Positions 47,911 to 60,455 of a stretch of 64,000 bases of DNA are shown one piece after another. This DNA comes from Apiospora phragmitis. Its lineage: Eukaryota; Ascomycota; Sordariomycetes; Amphisphaeriales; Apiosporaceae. Position numbers and translations under genes: made by a program. Within the stretch, counting starts at the first letter, position 1. Each line of letters begins with the position of its first letter. The stretch covers positions 682,001-746,000 of the forward strand of contig JAQQWL010000010.1 in NCBI GenBank assembly GCA_038363925.1, given 5' to 3'. The notes beneath the pieces are model-generated. The model saw only the letters and a program-made list of their open reading frames with translations, did not search any database and was not told the origin of the DNA.

Positions 47911-49935
47911 TCAGATGATTCTAACGGCTCCCTGAACTCTGTCTTGAAGTATTCTATCAGTATCTGAAGTCGAAATAGCACATAACCCAATCCGCTCGAA
48001 AGTGCCGGTTTCAGCCGTTGGCTCGAGTACGAGCGCAGTGTTACCCGCCACCCAAAGAATTGACACACTCAAAGGGCTCGTCTCATCCACGAAGAATGAA
48101 TAATCTGGGAAGAATCAGGCCCCCGTCATATCCGAAAAACCAGAAAATTCGAATTCGTAGTTGTCTACATGGCTTTCTTCAAACGGCGAGGGTTCATGCC
48201 AGTGCAGACTAGAGGTTCTAATCGGCCCGGTCGCGCCCAGAAAGCCGCGATATGCCTGTCCATATTTGTTGTCCCCCGGAACTTCACAGCTCACATCATG
48301 TGTCGTCATGAGAACCTTTTTACTGCTTTGTGCGTGTGGTAGTTGCCATGAGATCCGAGCAACGACAGATGCCCAGGACCATGATGGTGCTCTGGGACTT
48401 TTGGCCCGTCTCGGGTGCTCATTTGACGTTCCGTAAACGGCTCTCTGGTGGGAGGCATGCCACAAGAGGCCAAATAGCAAGGTGTCTTTCCATATTCCCG
48501 CAATGTAATCAGTCACTGGTCTGCGGGCTCCAATGCGCCGGGATATGCCTGAAAGGGCTGGCAGGATATCCTTGTCGTAGGTGAGCTTCCACCTCGTATA
48601 GCGACGCACGACAGCTCACCACCCTTTGTTGGCCCGGTAGGCTTCTAGGGAAGGACCCTCTGCAAAGAGGCGAGTGACTTCTTCCTTGTACCCTTCTTCA
48701 TAGGTTGCATTGCTACACTGGCACCCAACGTCACGACGACACTCGAAGATCAACTCGAAGTTGCAGAAGTGCAGTACACGTGGCGAGAGGATGCGTTCTT
48801 GAAATACCCAGGCCCTTCCAAACAGAGGGAATTCACTTTTTTCCTGTTGGCTTAGGATTCGGATACCCTGTGGAAAATGTTGGTAGGTTGGTCTGCAGTC
48901 TAGTCTGGTCGTCACGCCGGTCTTGTTTGTGTACGGAAAGCTCATGTCGCGCATTGACGGCGGGACAGAACGGTAGCACCCCTCGTCGCTATTCCTAGAT
49001 GCCGTAGCGGCAATGGTGACATGGGATGCTTCATATATGTCAGCCATGCGGGATGCCTCTCTTTTCCAGTCGTCTTCGCTGTCTTGAACAATACAAAGTG
49101 AGTCGATCCAAAGATAGTTTATTCCAAGACGTCGCGTGACGTCAATTGCACCTTGGAACGTTTTGGGCATTTCGACAATTGCAATACCTTCCGTATGCGA
49201 CTTCAAGGTTCTTTTGGTGGTCTTGGCTATCGAGTTTGCAATGCCCCAGCAATGGCTGAGACAGACATATCGCCCCCTTTGGCCAGTCGTGGTCACCAGC
49301 TTGATCGTACTCCTAGTGTCTTTTCAAGATACGTCTAATACACGTGTGGGAAGTGGTGAATCCTGAGCGCTTGAAGAACAATCGTGGCCGATATCGCAAG
49401 CGCTTAGTTGTTGTTTTGCCCAACCGAGACTTGTGTCGGACGATTTATTCCCAGGAATGGATTCAATGTCACAAAGTGTTCGGAAGGGCAAGTCCTCGAT
49501 AATGGAGAAATCTTCCATGCGTTAGTGGTAGCAATGTGTAAATCTCAATGTATGGGACATACCGGATGGAGTAGAAAAGTGGAATCGAATGCTGTGGGTT
49601 ATGGAAGCATCCTCAGCACTGATGCCTGACACAAGAAAATCATCATGTGGATATCCTGTAATAAGAGTATTCTGTATATGGACGGAATGGGCACCGTTCA
49701 AATGAGCACCCATGGATTGTAATAGGAGTTGGCAAACATAGCAATCATCGGCATTGTCCTGGAGACACGTTTTGTCAACGGTAAGCAGTCTTTGTCTGTC
49801 CCTTTCTCTAGACAGGAAGTCACAGAAATGACCATCGGCGGCGGCAAAGAAACCGAGACCACTTGCATAGGACATGTCGTCGACATGATGCGCGATATCC
49901 TGCAGCAAACTTTGGTGTAGATCTTGTGTCATCAT
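47911..49935 (-). pseudogene. HET-domain protein, three in-frame stops
   Basis: Heterokaryon-incompatibility-type protein of about 650 residues. Exon 1 starts at 49935 (MMTQDLHQSLLQDIAHHV) and has a Cys pair near DDCYVCQLL; a 51 bp intron (49512-49562) joins to DFSIIEDLPFRTL. The HET core follows: RYVCLSHCWG, then INYLWIDSLCIVQDSEDDW and MADIYEASHVTIAATASRN, the family's three blocks. The later RAWVFQERILSPRVLHFC and APSWSWASV are also canonical, and the end reads LVLEPTAETGTFERIGLC with the stop at 47911-47913. Three TGA stops sit in the right frame at 49324-49326, 48616-48618 and 48115-48117, each explainable by C-to-T (CGA) or G-to-A (TGG). No indel is needed. Its 3' end is 24 bp from a RIP-degraded transposon, so RIP leakage is a good explanation. 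Confidence 0.86.
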
Positions 49936-50469
49936 TGGATATAAGCAGTATATTTTCCACTTTATTCTTTACTAGTTAGTCCAGTCGGTAAGCAGGGAGA
50001 TTGTTAGACTGAGATTCGATGTGGCTTACGCGTGGACTTGTAACCCGTCTAGAAGTAGGGACCAGACTTTGAGTATTACCTTGGAAATGGGAGAAAGTAT
50101 TGGGGGGAATATTGGGGAAGTGAACCGCTATGAACATGATGTATGGACGATGATAGACGGGCCGGAACGGAATAATTAGGAAACCAGGCAACAGCTCACC
50201 AGGTGAGGGCGGGGGTTCACGTGATGAGATCATGGTCTTGTCTTGATAGACCTTGGCGAGGCTGCATGGTGTGATCAGGGAAGGTAGGTACCGTTTTAAT
50301 AGGTGCTTATCATAGGTACCTCTTAAGTAGCATGCGGGCTTGCGTGGATGACATCCACTGGACTTGGATTACCCCGTCGATAATGATTAACCGGAATGTT
50401 TATTTATAGACACAGTACCATCCGCCAATGGCGATTATTCGAAATCGGGGGCTGCAATAAACTCATCAC
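49936..50469. other. Intergenic
   Basis: No gene seen; upstream region of the HET pseudogene. Confidence 0.5.
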
Positions 50470-50566
50470 TGTAGATGGGCACAGGATTGCTACGCGATAG
50501 TAGGGTCGAGACTTAAGCAGGCATTTGATTGAGTTGCGTCGACTCATTCCATATGTAATCGAGAAA
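50470..50566 (+). repeat. Duplicated tail of the adenylate-forming gene
   Basis: Matches 45806-45902 in the same orientation at roughly 85 percent by eye, covering the last 15-20 codons, the stop and about 30 bp of flank (shared GCAGGCATTTGATTGAGTTG). It abuts the 3' end of the diterpene-cyclase relic. Confidence 0.8.
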
Positions 50567-50587
50567 GCGCTGTCGCACCTCCCAGGT

Positions 50588-51484
50588 TTAGCCCCCCTTC
50601 CTCGACTTCTCGAGCGAGGAGACAAGAGTGTTCAACTTATCATCCACTATTGGGGCCATGGACTCGAAAAGGGGCAGTCTACGAGTCTCGGAGAGAACCA
50701 GAATATGATAGGCAGTCTCTTCACTCGAATTAGGATTTGATTGGCGCAGCAGAGCGCGTAGGCATGCTTGGAAGAGGTTAATATACACCCGCAACCGCAA
50801 GTCCTCGTCCAGAGCATCTAGGTTGCCTCGTTCAACCTGGTCCAAGAGGTCCATGAATGCTTGGACCAGAAAGAGTGATGGATACAGCCAACTCGTATTC
50901 TAGTGGCTGCGTCTTGTTAGCATGAGAGAATGTGGCATATGATAGCATCTAGCACCATACCTGATTAGCTGGTTTGCAAACAGATCCGGCAGCCAATGTG
51001 GAAGTTACCCAGCTATACTCAAAGACCATGGACGGGTATGCACTGGGGACTGCACCGTTGCCATATCTTACGCTGGCATGTACGCCGTGCCGTAGGTAGG
51101 ACTCTGCCTCATTGTCTCATACTATGAGACGGAGACGCCGTCATCGAGCCTCCGACCTCGTGCTGGGACAGCTTGTCAAAATCTACCACGTCAGTGAGCG
51201 CCTTGAGGGAATGTAGCGCCGTTAGGACGCCGGAGATGCTTCTGCCTGTTGTATAGTGGTCTCGATGCACGCCAGGTAGACGACAAGTGATCAGAGGACT
51301 CGGTAAACAGCCATTGCCTCTGCCCATCAATTTGTTTGGTCACGATAGAAACCCAGGCAGTGTCATATATGGCACAGCTCATAGAACCAGAGGCACGGGC
51401 TTCGCTGTAGGTTCCCCAGGCTTGCTGGATCAGCACAACGGCGCCCACATTGAGCCGGCCATTATTGACAGAGGTTTGAGGCAT
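50588..51484 (-). pseudogene. Diterpene cyclase relic (fungal CPS/KS type), internally deleted
   Basis: Fragments in the order of the N-terminal half of fungal bifunctional copalyl diphosphate/kaurene synthases. From 51484: SCAIYDTAWVSIVTKQIDG and QWLFTES; then, after a frame change and a gap, SISGVLTALHSLKALTDVVD with GGSMTASPS; then GNGAVPSAYPSMVFEYSWVT; then, beyond an intron-like 60 bp (near 50900-50960), WLYPSLFLVQAFMDLLDQVE and YINLFQACLRALLRQ, ending near ETAYHILVLSETRRLPLFES at 50588. The segment that should carry the class II catalytic motif DxDD, between the FEYSWV and WLYPSL blocks, is missing, and the whole class I (DDxxD) half is absent. It cannot be an active cyclase. It shows that a diterpenoid pathway gene once lay here or was copied here. 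Confidence 0.72.
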
Positions 51485-51969
51485 GATATTAACAACTCAC
51501 ACTCGGTGCATCAACCTCGCACTCTCTAGAGATTCTCCATGCATGCGCCTGCCACCGTAAGCTACGCTGCTATTTTTATACGATCTTTCGTAATCAAATG
51601 GGAACCGTCTTCCAATTCAAGGGTGGCTTCACTAAGCAGGTGAATCTGTCCTGGAATTGGGGCGGAGGTCGGAGTCCGAATTGGTCCGGGCCGTGGCCAT
51701 TTCATTCCGTTACCTAGGCATGAAACGCTCCGAGCACACTTGGTGCCAAGCCATGGTTTGGATAAGACAAGGGGTAGGTCGGGGAATATAACATGTTGGT
51801 TGCACGTCCGCATACAAATCTGTGGGTTCCATTGGACAACTCCAACCAAGCATACCGTCGCACAAGGGCACCTGCGCCGCCCCTTGTCTCATGGCGTAGT
51901 CGTTGGCTGCTCTTGTAGTTGCATGCATTTTTGTGGATCGTTATCCGCACGCCGGTACAATTTACTGTA
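51485..51969. other. Intergenic
   Basis: Normal base composition, no supported gene; ends at the TA target of the next transposon. Confidence 0.5.
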
Positions 51970-51971
51970 TA

Positions 51972-52014
51972 AGCCAGCTGACGGTGCTACGGTCACCTTA
52001 TGTAACGGCGACCC
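51972..52014 (+). repeat. Left terminal inverted repeat of the host pogo element
   Basis: 43 bp, GC-rich against the AT-rich interior; ends GGCGACCC. Confidence 0.9.
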
Positions 52015-52335
52015 CTAAATTTAGATAGCCCTTGACAGCACTATATATAAATTAGTATATAAACTAGTCAGCTTTTGATTTATAATTAATTAAATAATAC
52101 TATCTTTTTTCTTTTCTTTTCTTCTTTTTAATAGGCCGTAAACTTAATGAGTTAACACTATAATACGCGATTTAAGATATTATAAATAGCTCGTTAATAA
52201 AATAAGCTATCGAGAAGTATAATATCCTTAAAATAACTCTAAGGGCTCGGATTTACGGCCGTAAGATTATAAAATAATAGAATAAGTCTTTCTAAGCTTT
52301 AATAATAACGGAAAAGTTTTAGATCGTGATTTAAT

Positions 52336-52542
52336 TATTAAAACAGCTAGAATTAAAGCTGTTTATATTACTTTAAAAAAGGTACTACGTACCTATGCGT
52401 ATAAACCCTTTTCTTATTTTATTAAAAGGGGTATATAATACCCCTCGTAGCTCGTATTAAAAATAGATATAAATAATAAAATAAAAATAATTAAACCTCG
52501 ATTAAAACCGGAATTACTATATATATAAGAGCTTATTTAATA
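52336..52542 (+). repeat. 5' LTR of copia B
   Basis: 207 bp, TATTAAAACAG...TTATTTAATA; same length as the 3' LTR, differing mainly by transitions. Confidence 0.9.
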
Positions 52543-55500
52543 CTAATTAATAGTTACCCGTAGCGATTATAAATTAATAAAAGTAAAGAAACGGTTTTAC
52601 GCCTTTACCGATATAAAAGCGACCGTACTAAGGAGCCCCGAGAATTTCCGCCCATTAAAGATTCGAAAGAAGAGCCGAACTAAATTAACCGTACGAAGAG
52701 GAACCCCTTTTCCCGAATATATATTATAAAAAGGAGACCAGGTTCCGAATTATACGCGAAACTAGCTAGGCTATATATAATTATATACTTAAATAACCCT
52801 GTCGTACGATTTATAAAACGATAACCCCTGCTAAATAGAATTAATCGCGGTCGGCGAATCGAGATTAAGCCCGGACGTACCGAACCTAGATAGACCGACG
52901 ATTTTAGACCCCGAACCGCTTACGTACGAAGAAGTATCCTAAAATATCGGGATTTTGTTAATAGTTTAAAAAAAGAATATTAACCTCGCTTTTTAAAAAT
53001 TTAAACCTTTAAACGTATTTTTCGAAAAGATAATACCCGAACTACTTACGACGTATTTTATATAATATTTTTTAAAATATTATATATTAAAAATAAAAGG
53101 GGCCTCTTTTAAAAAATCGTTTATTATAAAATTTAATAAATAAATTAAATATTAATTCGGTTAAATTAATTATATATTTTAAAAAAAGTGTTTTAATTAC
53201 TTTAAAAAATACGGAATTAATATATTAATAAACGGATCCTTTAAAACTAAGCTTATAAGTTTAATATTACCGGCCGATCCTATATATTAATAAGACCGAC
53301 CGGCAAAACCGACTTCGGAAACCCGAAAAAAGGATGTTCCATACTCTTCCCGAGAATAAATAATCGAAAAACCGCCGCCTAAGCGAGAGATACCCGGTCT
53401 CCGTACGGAGTAATCGTTCGCGATATTACAGGGTACTTTAAAATCAACGTTTAATCCCGGAGTTTTAAATATTTCAGGCCCGACGTTTAACCTTAAATTC
53501 TTAAATATCTAAGCGTTATAAAACATTATCCTTTTTCTTTCTCCGACTCTAATACCGCGGGATTAGACGGCATAATTATTTAATTTAGTATATATTACGG
53601 AATACGATATCCTTTTAAGCCGAGCTATTTATAACGGCAAAATCGATCAAAATAAAGTCGTTACCTTCTCAAAGGTATAGAGGAAGGAAAAGAACTATAC
53701 CGGTAAGCCGTATAATATTTTTTACGACAAAGTATAAATATTTATTAAAACATGCCGACGGCTAAATATATTAAAAAACTAATATTATATAGTTTTTTTA
53801 AATATTTTTTCCGGCCGTATAAAGGTATTTTATTTTAATTATATTAGATTTAAAAAGAAATAAAACGAAATATATTATTTAATAAACTCGTATTTTAATA
53901 TAATAATAAATTATATATAATATTTTATAAATTAAATAATAACTTTTTTCGTATAAGTAAAAAATAAGAACGTTAAAAAGTAACTTATTAAAGTTTTAGA
54001 AATGTTATTAAATAAGCTTTAGCTCGTATAACGAGCTTTCGGAAAAGGATTTAAAAAAGAGATCGCTCTCTATACCTCCGTAAAAGCCTATCGAAGAGTT
54101 CCGGAACTTTTACTAACCTTTATTTATTAAAAGTTAATATATAAAGCGTTATTTTCGGACCTTCGTATATTATTAAATATAATAGCGGACTAAATATTAT
54201 TAAAATAATATTTAACGGAAGAATTATATTAAAACTCGGCTATAAATACGTACCTAATTAATAAACGGTTTATAAATAACTATATAAAAGGAAACCGACT
54301 AGCCTATAGTAATAAATTACCGTATAATAGCTAACTATTAGGATAGGAAAGGATCTAACGACCCGCCGGCACTTTCTGACTAAGATTACTATATAAGAAC
54401 CGGAAGTTCGAACGAGGAACTTACCGAATCTATTATAAATAAGGCTATTAATTAATAAACCACCTAATTAAAGAATAGTTCCGAGTAAGGAACTAATATT
54501 TCTAAGCGTATAATAGTATTAAATAAAGCCCCTTTTTTAAAAATAAGTACGAAACGTTCGTTTAAAATTAAAAAAAGAATAAAAAAGAGTTAAAAAATAA
54601 CGAAAAGGAGTATAAATACTTCGATTTAAAAAATATATAATAAAGTATTACTTACTTAATGGACGCCGCGTTTTATTACCGGCTTATTAATAAAAATATT
54701 TATTTAAAAATTACCGTATAGGCCGATTAATTTAACCTTAATAACTTATATAATTAAACTTATTAAAAAGAGCTTTAAAATATCGGCGCCGCCTTATTTT
54801 TAATAGTTAAAAAGCTTTAAGTAGAGGCCTACGTACAAGAAAACCTAGACGTACGAATCGATTAAACCCCGGAAAGCGCCGAGATCAAGTTCGAAAGCTT
54901 AAAACCTATCTCGTTAATTTAAATAATTAATATACGGAACTTATTAAAAATATTAAAATATTATATCCTAAATATTATAACCTTTTTCTTACTTTTATTA
55001 TATAACGCCGATTAGTTTAAAACGTATTATAATAATATCCTTAATCCTATTATATAAAAAGACGGCGAAATATTCCTTATAATTAAAAAATAAAAACACT
55101 TATTCTTTAATACCGGCCGTATAAAAACGACGTTATATTTTATTAAAAAATAGCTTCGACACCTTTATTAACGTTTTAAACACCCTCGTATAAAAAAGTT
55201 CTATATTTTTTTAAAAAACGCCGGCTATAACGATATTAACCTTACTATTCTTAACGAGATTTAAAAGTTTTACTTTTAATATTAAGCGTATAATCTAGTA
55301 TTATAAAGATTTAAAATCTCGCTATAAAACGAATATGACTTTAATTACGAGATTATTATAAACGTTATTTATATTAATAAATAGAACGTACTCTACGTAA
55401 TCGATTCGAATATATCCTTTTAAACGGTTATATTCCTATATTCGCTTAATATATAAAACACTTAAAATATTTTCTATAAATACTAAATATATATATATTA

Positions 55501-57944
55501 AAAACCTTTTAATTATATCTCGTATAATTTAGGCATATACTTTTAAAAAAAAATTCGAAATTACGTATAAATAATAAGAATTACTTATAAATAAATACTT
55601 ATTAAAACCTATTAAATAATAAATAAAGTCGAACGAGCGCACGTTCCGCTATATAAAACCTTCGATATCTTATAAAAAAATCTCGGTTATTATACAAATA
55701 TTGAAATAATACTCTAAATAATAATTAAAGCTTTAAATAATACGGCTGGCCCTAACGGCCTAATACTTACCCTACTCGTATTTAAAATATACCCTCGTAT
55801 TAACGAGAACTTACTACCGTTATTAAAGATTTAAATACGAAAAGAAGCTATATAAAAAGTAATAAAAATATTTCGGAAAATGTATATAAATATCGATATT
55901 TACCGAGCTTTAAATACCCGGAATAAACTAGCTATTTAAAATATTTTAACACTCCCGCTCCGGAATAAAGTTCTAATCTAGCGGGAAAAAGAAGGATAAA
56001 CCGGACCATATAAAATAATAGCTATCGAAAACCGTACAATCCGAGTAGATACTCTAAACGGCTTAAAAGCCTTTCGAATAACCTAAATCAAGCCGTATTA
56101 CCGGGAGGAAGCCGGAGAACCACACGACCAACCCGAATTACAAGCAGATCCGGAACAGCCGGTAAATACCCTAAATACCGAACCGATAACCGAGGAAATT
56201 ATAATAACTCCCGTATAACGCGGCCGAGGACGACCTAAAAAATACTTACTCCAAAACGTTCGAGCCGCTATATTCCTTACTTAAAAAAAATAAAAAAATT
56301 ATAAACTAATAACTAAGCTCTAATAAAATAGGGTTATTACTTCGTCCGAATACCCGTTCTAAAAGTCTAACGTAAAAGAGATTAATAATCTCGCCGTACG
56401 AAAGGTTTTCGAATTTATTCGATTCGACCCGAATAAGTATACCGGCTAAAGAATTTTTAAATACGGCTTATATAAAAGATTAAGAGTAAAACTACGAAAC
56501 CGTATAAAAAATCTAGGCTTATAATATAAAGCTACGGAGATATAGAAAAAGAGGCTATTTTAACCTAGTTATTAATAATTTAACGGATAAGCTAAAGACT
56601 CCTTTTAACCTTCGGACCGACCCTGATTCGAAACTTTAACGTATAAAGCGAGCTACGTAATATTATACAGGCGTATATTTAATTACACGATAAGCTAAAC
56701 TAACTAATCTATATACGTTTACCGGTAGAACTAAAGACTTAATACCTCGAAAAAACGTTACTTTAAATCGTATTACCTTTATATAGACTTATAAAATTAA
56801 AACTTTATTAATTTAAAACGTATTATAATTATTACGTATAAAATTTAAAAATAACCGTATTAATATATAACGCTTATTTACTATTTATTATAAAAAAACC
56901 GGATACTTTCGATATTATAATAATATAAATTAACGATACGTTTAGCTTCGCTATAGCCCCCTTTTTTAAAAAAGAGGAAAAAAAGTTAATAAAAGAATAA
57001 TTCCGTACAAAACTAAAAAGTATTTTAACCGAAAACACGCCGATCGAGTTTAACGGAGGTAAAATTCGATTAAAATTATACGATATCCTTTTCGAATAAA
57101 AGGGACAAGCTAATTAATTAAAGCTTATTAACCCGAAAGTTATTAATAAAAGTTAATAATACGTCTCTTAGCGTATAAAAAGAGCATATCTCGTATTTAT
57201 TTATTAATTAAAGGCAGCGTATAACTTATCTGCCGCCGTTTAAATATAAACCTTAAAGGATAAGGATATCGAAAACTTAAACATACGGATTAATTAATAA
57301 ATTTAGAATTAGATACGCGGCTTAAGATATATCCCGCTTAACCTTTATTATATAAAGATATATATTTTTACCGACGGCTTATTTATAAATAACGAAAACC
57401 TAACCTCTTAACTTAAATACTTAATTTTATTAAGTTAAGAGATTTATCGTACGAAAAATAAATTCTAAATCTAGGGTAATATTATTTACTAAAGCTTAAT
57501 TAAATATAAAAGAATTATTAAAAACGTACTAATTAACGAACTATATAGCATAACTTTTAATATAAATAGCGGTATTATATTAAGTATCACGCTTAGAAGA
57601 ATTATATAAATATTAAGATTTTAAGATATTTTAATAACCTTTTATATAGACTCGAGATCACTTTATAACTACCTAGTTAAACTAGGTATAATAAACGAGA
57701 AGAGGTTTATAATCGATATTATATCCTTTTAAGAGTCGTATAAAAAAGGGAGATATTAAAGGTCTGCTATATTAATAATAGAGATAATCCGGTAGATACC
57801 TTTATTAAGGTATTCTCGAATAAGGCCCTCGAGCAGCTAGTCTCGATAAATAGCCTTACCGTATACATAAAAACGTATATCGAAAGGCTAGACTCATACG
57901 ATAAATAATTAAAAAAGAAGAGATATAAAAAAAAAAGAGAGATT

Positions 57945-59075
57945 TATTTTATTAATCCTTTTTTATATAATTATTGCCGATATATTTTATTTATTAAGTA
58001 TTATATAAAGGTTAAAAAAAACCGTAATATATTATAACTTAAACGAGTAATACAATAAAAATAACCGTACGAAAACGCTATTTATATATATATATAAACT
58101 ATTTACTTTATTTATTACTAATTTATCGTTATATAACCATTACTTTAGCTCTATTATTACTACTTCTATTCTCGTTATTATTAGGATTAAAGTTTACGAA
58201 TTATAAATTATAATATAAACACCGGTTACTATATAAAACTTAAACGTACGAAGCATAAGCGCCGTTCTAATATCTATCGAAACGAACGTATTTACGGAAT
58301 AAAATATAAAACTAAACGTATCGATTATTATAAACACTATTAATATTACCGCGCGACTAGATAAGAACCGCACGGAAATAACTTTCGTAACGAATAATAT
58401 AAGCGAATAGGCGGCGAATATCGTCGTTTACCAATACGCGTATCTCGATATCGCGGCTCGGCAAGTTATAAATACGAACTTCCTTATTTTATTATACGAA
58501 ATTAATAAATATTAAAAATTAAGAAAAAAATAAGATATTATATATTAATATAAAGTATAAGTATAATTTATTAATTTTAAACCGAAAAAGTTAATAATAT
58601 TATTTAGCGTTAATTACGATTAATTACGTTAGTAATAATAACGCCGAAAGGATTAATAACTTATTAATTAAATATTACGCGAATATATATATATATATTT
58701 ACGAATATATATATAAATATATAATTTATTTTCGTATAATATTTTAAAAAAGAAAGTATATATATATAAAAAAAAAGAATTTATACTATACGAATTATTT
58801 ACGTACGAAAGAATATTTATTTATAAAACTGTTTTTATTAGTCCCTTACGAGGTGTGACGTATTAGGATATATGACGGTCCTTTTATTACTATTATTACT
58901 TTCGGACAAACGACTAGAATAACTAATCGAGTAGACTTGCTACCTAGTTAAAACGATATTAAAAAGGTATAATATTACCTATACGGTTTAGGCAGGTACC
59001 TAATACCGGATTAAAGTAACCTAACTGTACGAAACCCTCGTAAAGAGAAGATTCGTATTTAAAAAGGGGAATAAG
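57945..59075. other. Extra segment between RNase H and 3' LTR of copia B
   Basis: About 1.1 kb with no counterpart in copia A, where only about 66 bp separate the end of RNase H from the LTR. AT-rich and mutated; it holds AT-dinucleotide runs near 58690-58730 and a less mutated patch near 58850. No protein recognised. Could be a captured host fragment, an envelope-position ORF or a further nested insertion; limits are approximate. Confidence 0.5.
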
Positions 59076-59107
59076 CTAATTCTATCGCTAAAATAAAAAA
59101 CTATTAG

Positions 59108-59314
59108 TATTAGAATAATTAAAACTAAAGCTGTTTATATTACTTTAAAAAGGGTATTACATACTTATACGTATAAACCCCTTTCTTATTTTATTAAGAA
59201 GGGTATACGATACCCCTCGTAACTCGTATTAAAAATAGATATAAATAATAAAATAAGAACGATTAAACCCCGATTAAAACCGGAACCACCGTACGTACGA
59301 GAACTTATTTAATA
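59108..59314 (+). repeat. 3' LTR of copia B
   Basis: 207 bp, TATTAGAATAA...TTATTTAATA. Confidence 0.9.
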
Positions 59315-59961
59315 TTAATACTTTACGTAATATAATCTAAGCTGTTTACCGGCGTACGTTATTTTTTAAATATTCGCTTAACGGATTTTTTAAATTAACG
59401 AGATTAGTATAATACTCGATAAGTATTAAGTTAAAAGATTTATTACTCGTTATTTATTTATCGGTATTATTTTTTTTTAAAAGGATAGATTTCTTAAAGC
59501 TTAATATAACTTTTATAAAAAATTATCGAGTTTTTTAAACGGCTTAATAATTCTATTTTAAAATCGATCCCTTTAGAGTTTCGGTTTAACGTTAACGAGA
59601 TTAGTAACTAGCTCGGCTATAAAACGAATATAATAGTTATTAAACCTATTAAAATAAAGAGAATATTAATTATAAACTCTTTTAACCGAGAATAAGCTTC
59701 TACGGTCGAATATAATAACGCTTTAAGCCGAGCCTTACCTCTTTTTATTATATTTAAAGGTTAATAGGTCTAGCAGTAATAGTTTCCGGAGGAGGAGGAC
59801 TCGTTAACGAATACTATAAAGGATTAAGTTTTTATAACATCTCTTAAAGGCTAGACTAATAAGGAACTAGCTTTAATATAATTAAATAAAGTCTTTATTC
59901 TTTATATAAAGCTTAAAAACGAGGATTAATAACGACTTATTATCTTAAATAGCTACGCTAG

Positions 59962-60090
59962 TGTTATAATACGTGTGAACTAACTACTACGCTATAAAGC
60001 AAAAGCTTCGGAAATAACTCTTCGGGTCATTTCTATTTAATTCTACGCCTTAAGTGCTACCCCGGGGGGACTAACCCGCCGATCGTAATA
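59962..60090 (+). repeat. Left terminal direct repeat of the TRIM-like element
   Basis: 129 bp; shares long unmutated stretches with the right copy, for example CTTCGGAAATAACTCTTCGG. Confidence 0.88.
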
Positions 60091-60325
60091 CTATACCCTT
60101 TCTCTAAAGGTATACCCTTATACTTAAGGTAATAAACCCCTAATACTATATAATTTACTTAAGTTCGGTATAGAGAAACTCTAAGGCTTTTATACGGATA
60201 ACTAGTCCGTATAAAGCCTTACCTACTTATTAGCGATCTTGCTTAGGTAATTAAAGAGAGCTCCTATTTAATAAGTATAAGAATCGAACCTACGTCTCCT
60301 ATTTAGTAAGGGCGAAGAGTTATTA

Positions 60326-60455
60326 TATTATAATACGTATAAATTAATTACTACGCTATAAAGTAAAAGCTTCGGAAATAACTCTTCGGGTCATTTCTAT
60401 CTAATTCTACGCCTTAAGTGCTACCCCGCGGGGGACTAACCCGCCGATCGTAATA
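60326..60455 (+). repeat. Right terminal direct repeat of the TRIM-like element
   Basis: 130 bp; the one-base difference lies in the C/G-rich run near 60425. Confidence 0.88.

Larger units (their letters stand above)
52336..59314 (+). mobile_element. Ty1/copia LTR retrotransposon B, nested, RIP-degraded
   Basis: 6979 bp with two 207 bp LTRs and a perfect 5 bp target duplication TTAAT (52331-52335 and 59315-59319). It is inserted 364 bp into the host pogo element. The leader after the 5' LTR (52543 onward) aligns with that of copia A (shared ATTATAAATTA and AAACGGTTTTA), so A and B are related families. Pol traces: a protease-like block near 54780 and the copia RNase H C-terminus near 57785-57905 (DNPVDTFIKVFSNKALEQLV). 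It is about 1.2 kb longer than A because of an extra segment before the 3' LTR. All frames are closed by RIP. Confidence 0.92.
59962..60455. mobile_element. TRIM/SMART-like miniature LTR element
   Basis: 494 bp: direct repeats of 129 bp (59962-60090) and 130 bp (60326-60455) around a 235 bp interior, flanked by a perfect 5 bp duplication GCTAG (59957-59961 and 60456-60460). The repeats start TGTTATAATACG / TATTATAATACG and end GTAATA, i.e. TG...CA with C-to-T change. The interior has no coding capacity. Near 60280-60310 it carries a stretch whose reverse complement (GTAGGTTCGATTC) looks like a tRNA T arm, so part of the interior may be tRNA-derived. Size, terminal repeats and target duplication fit terminal-repeat retrotransposons in miniature. 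Confidence 0.85.
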
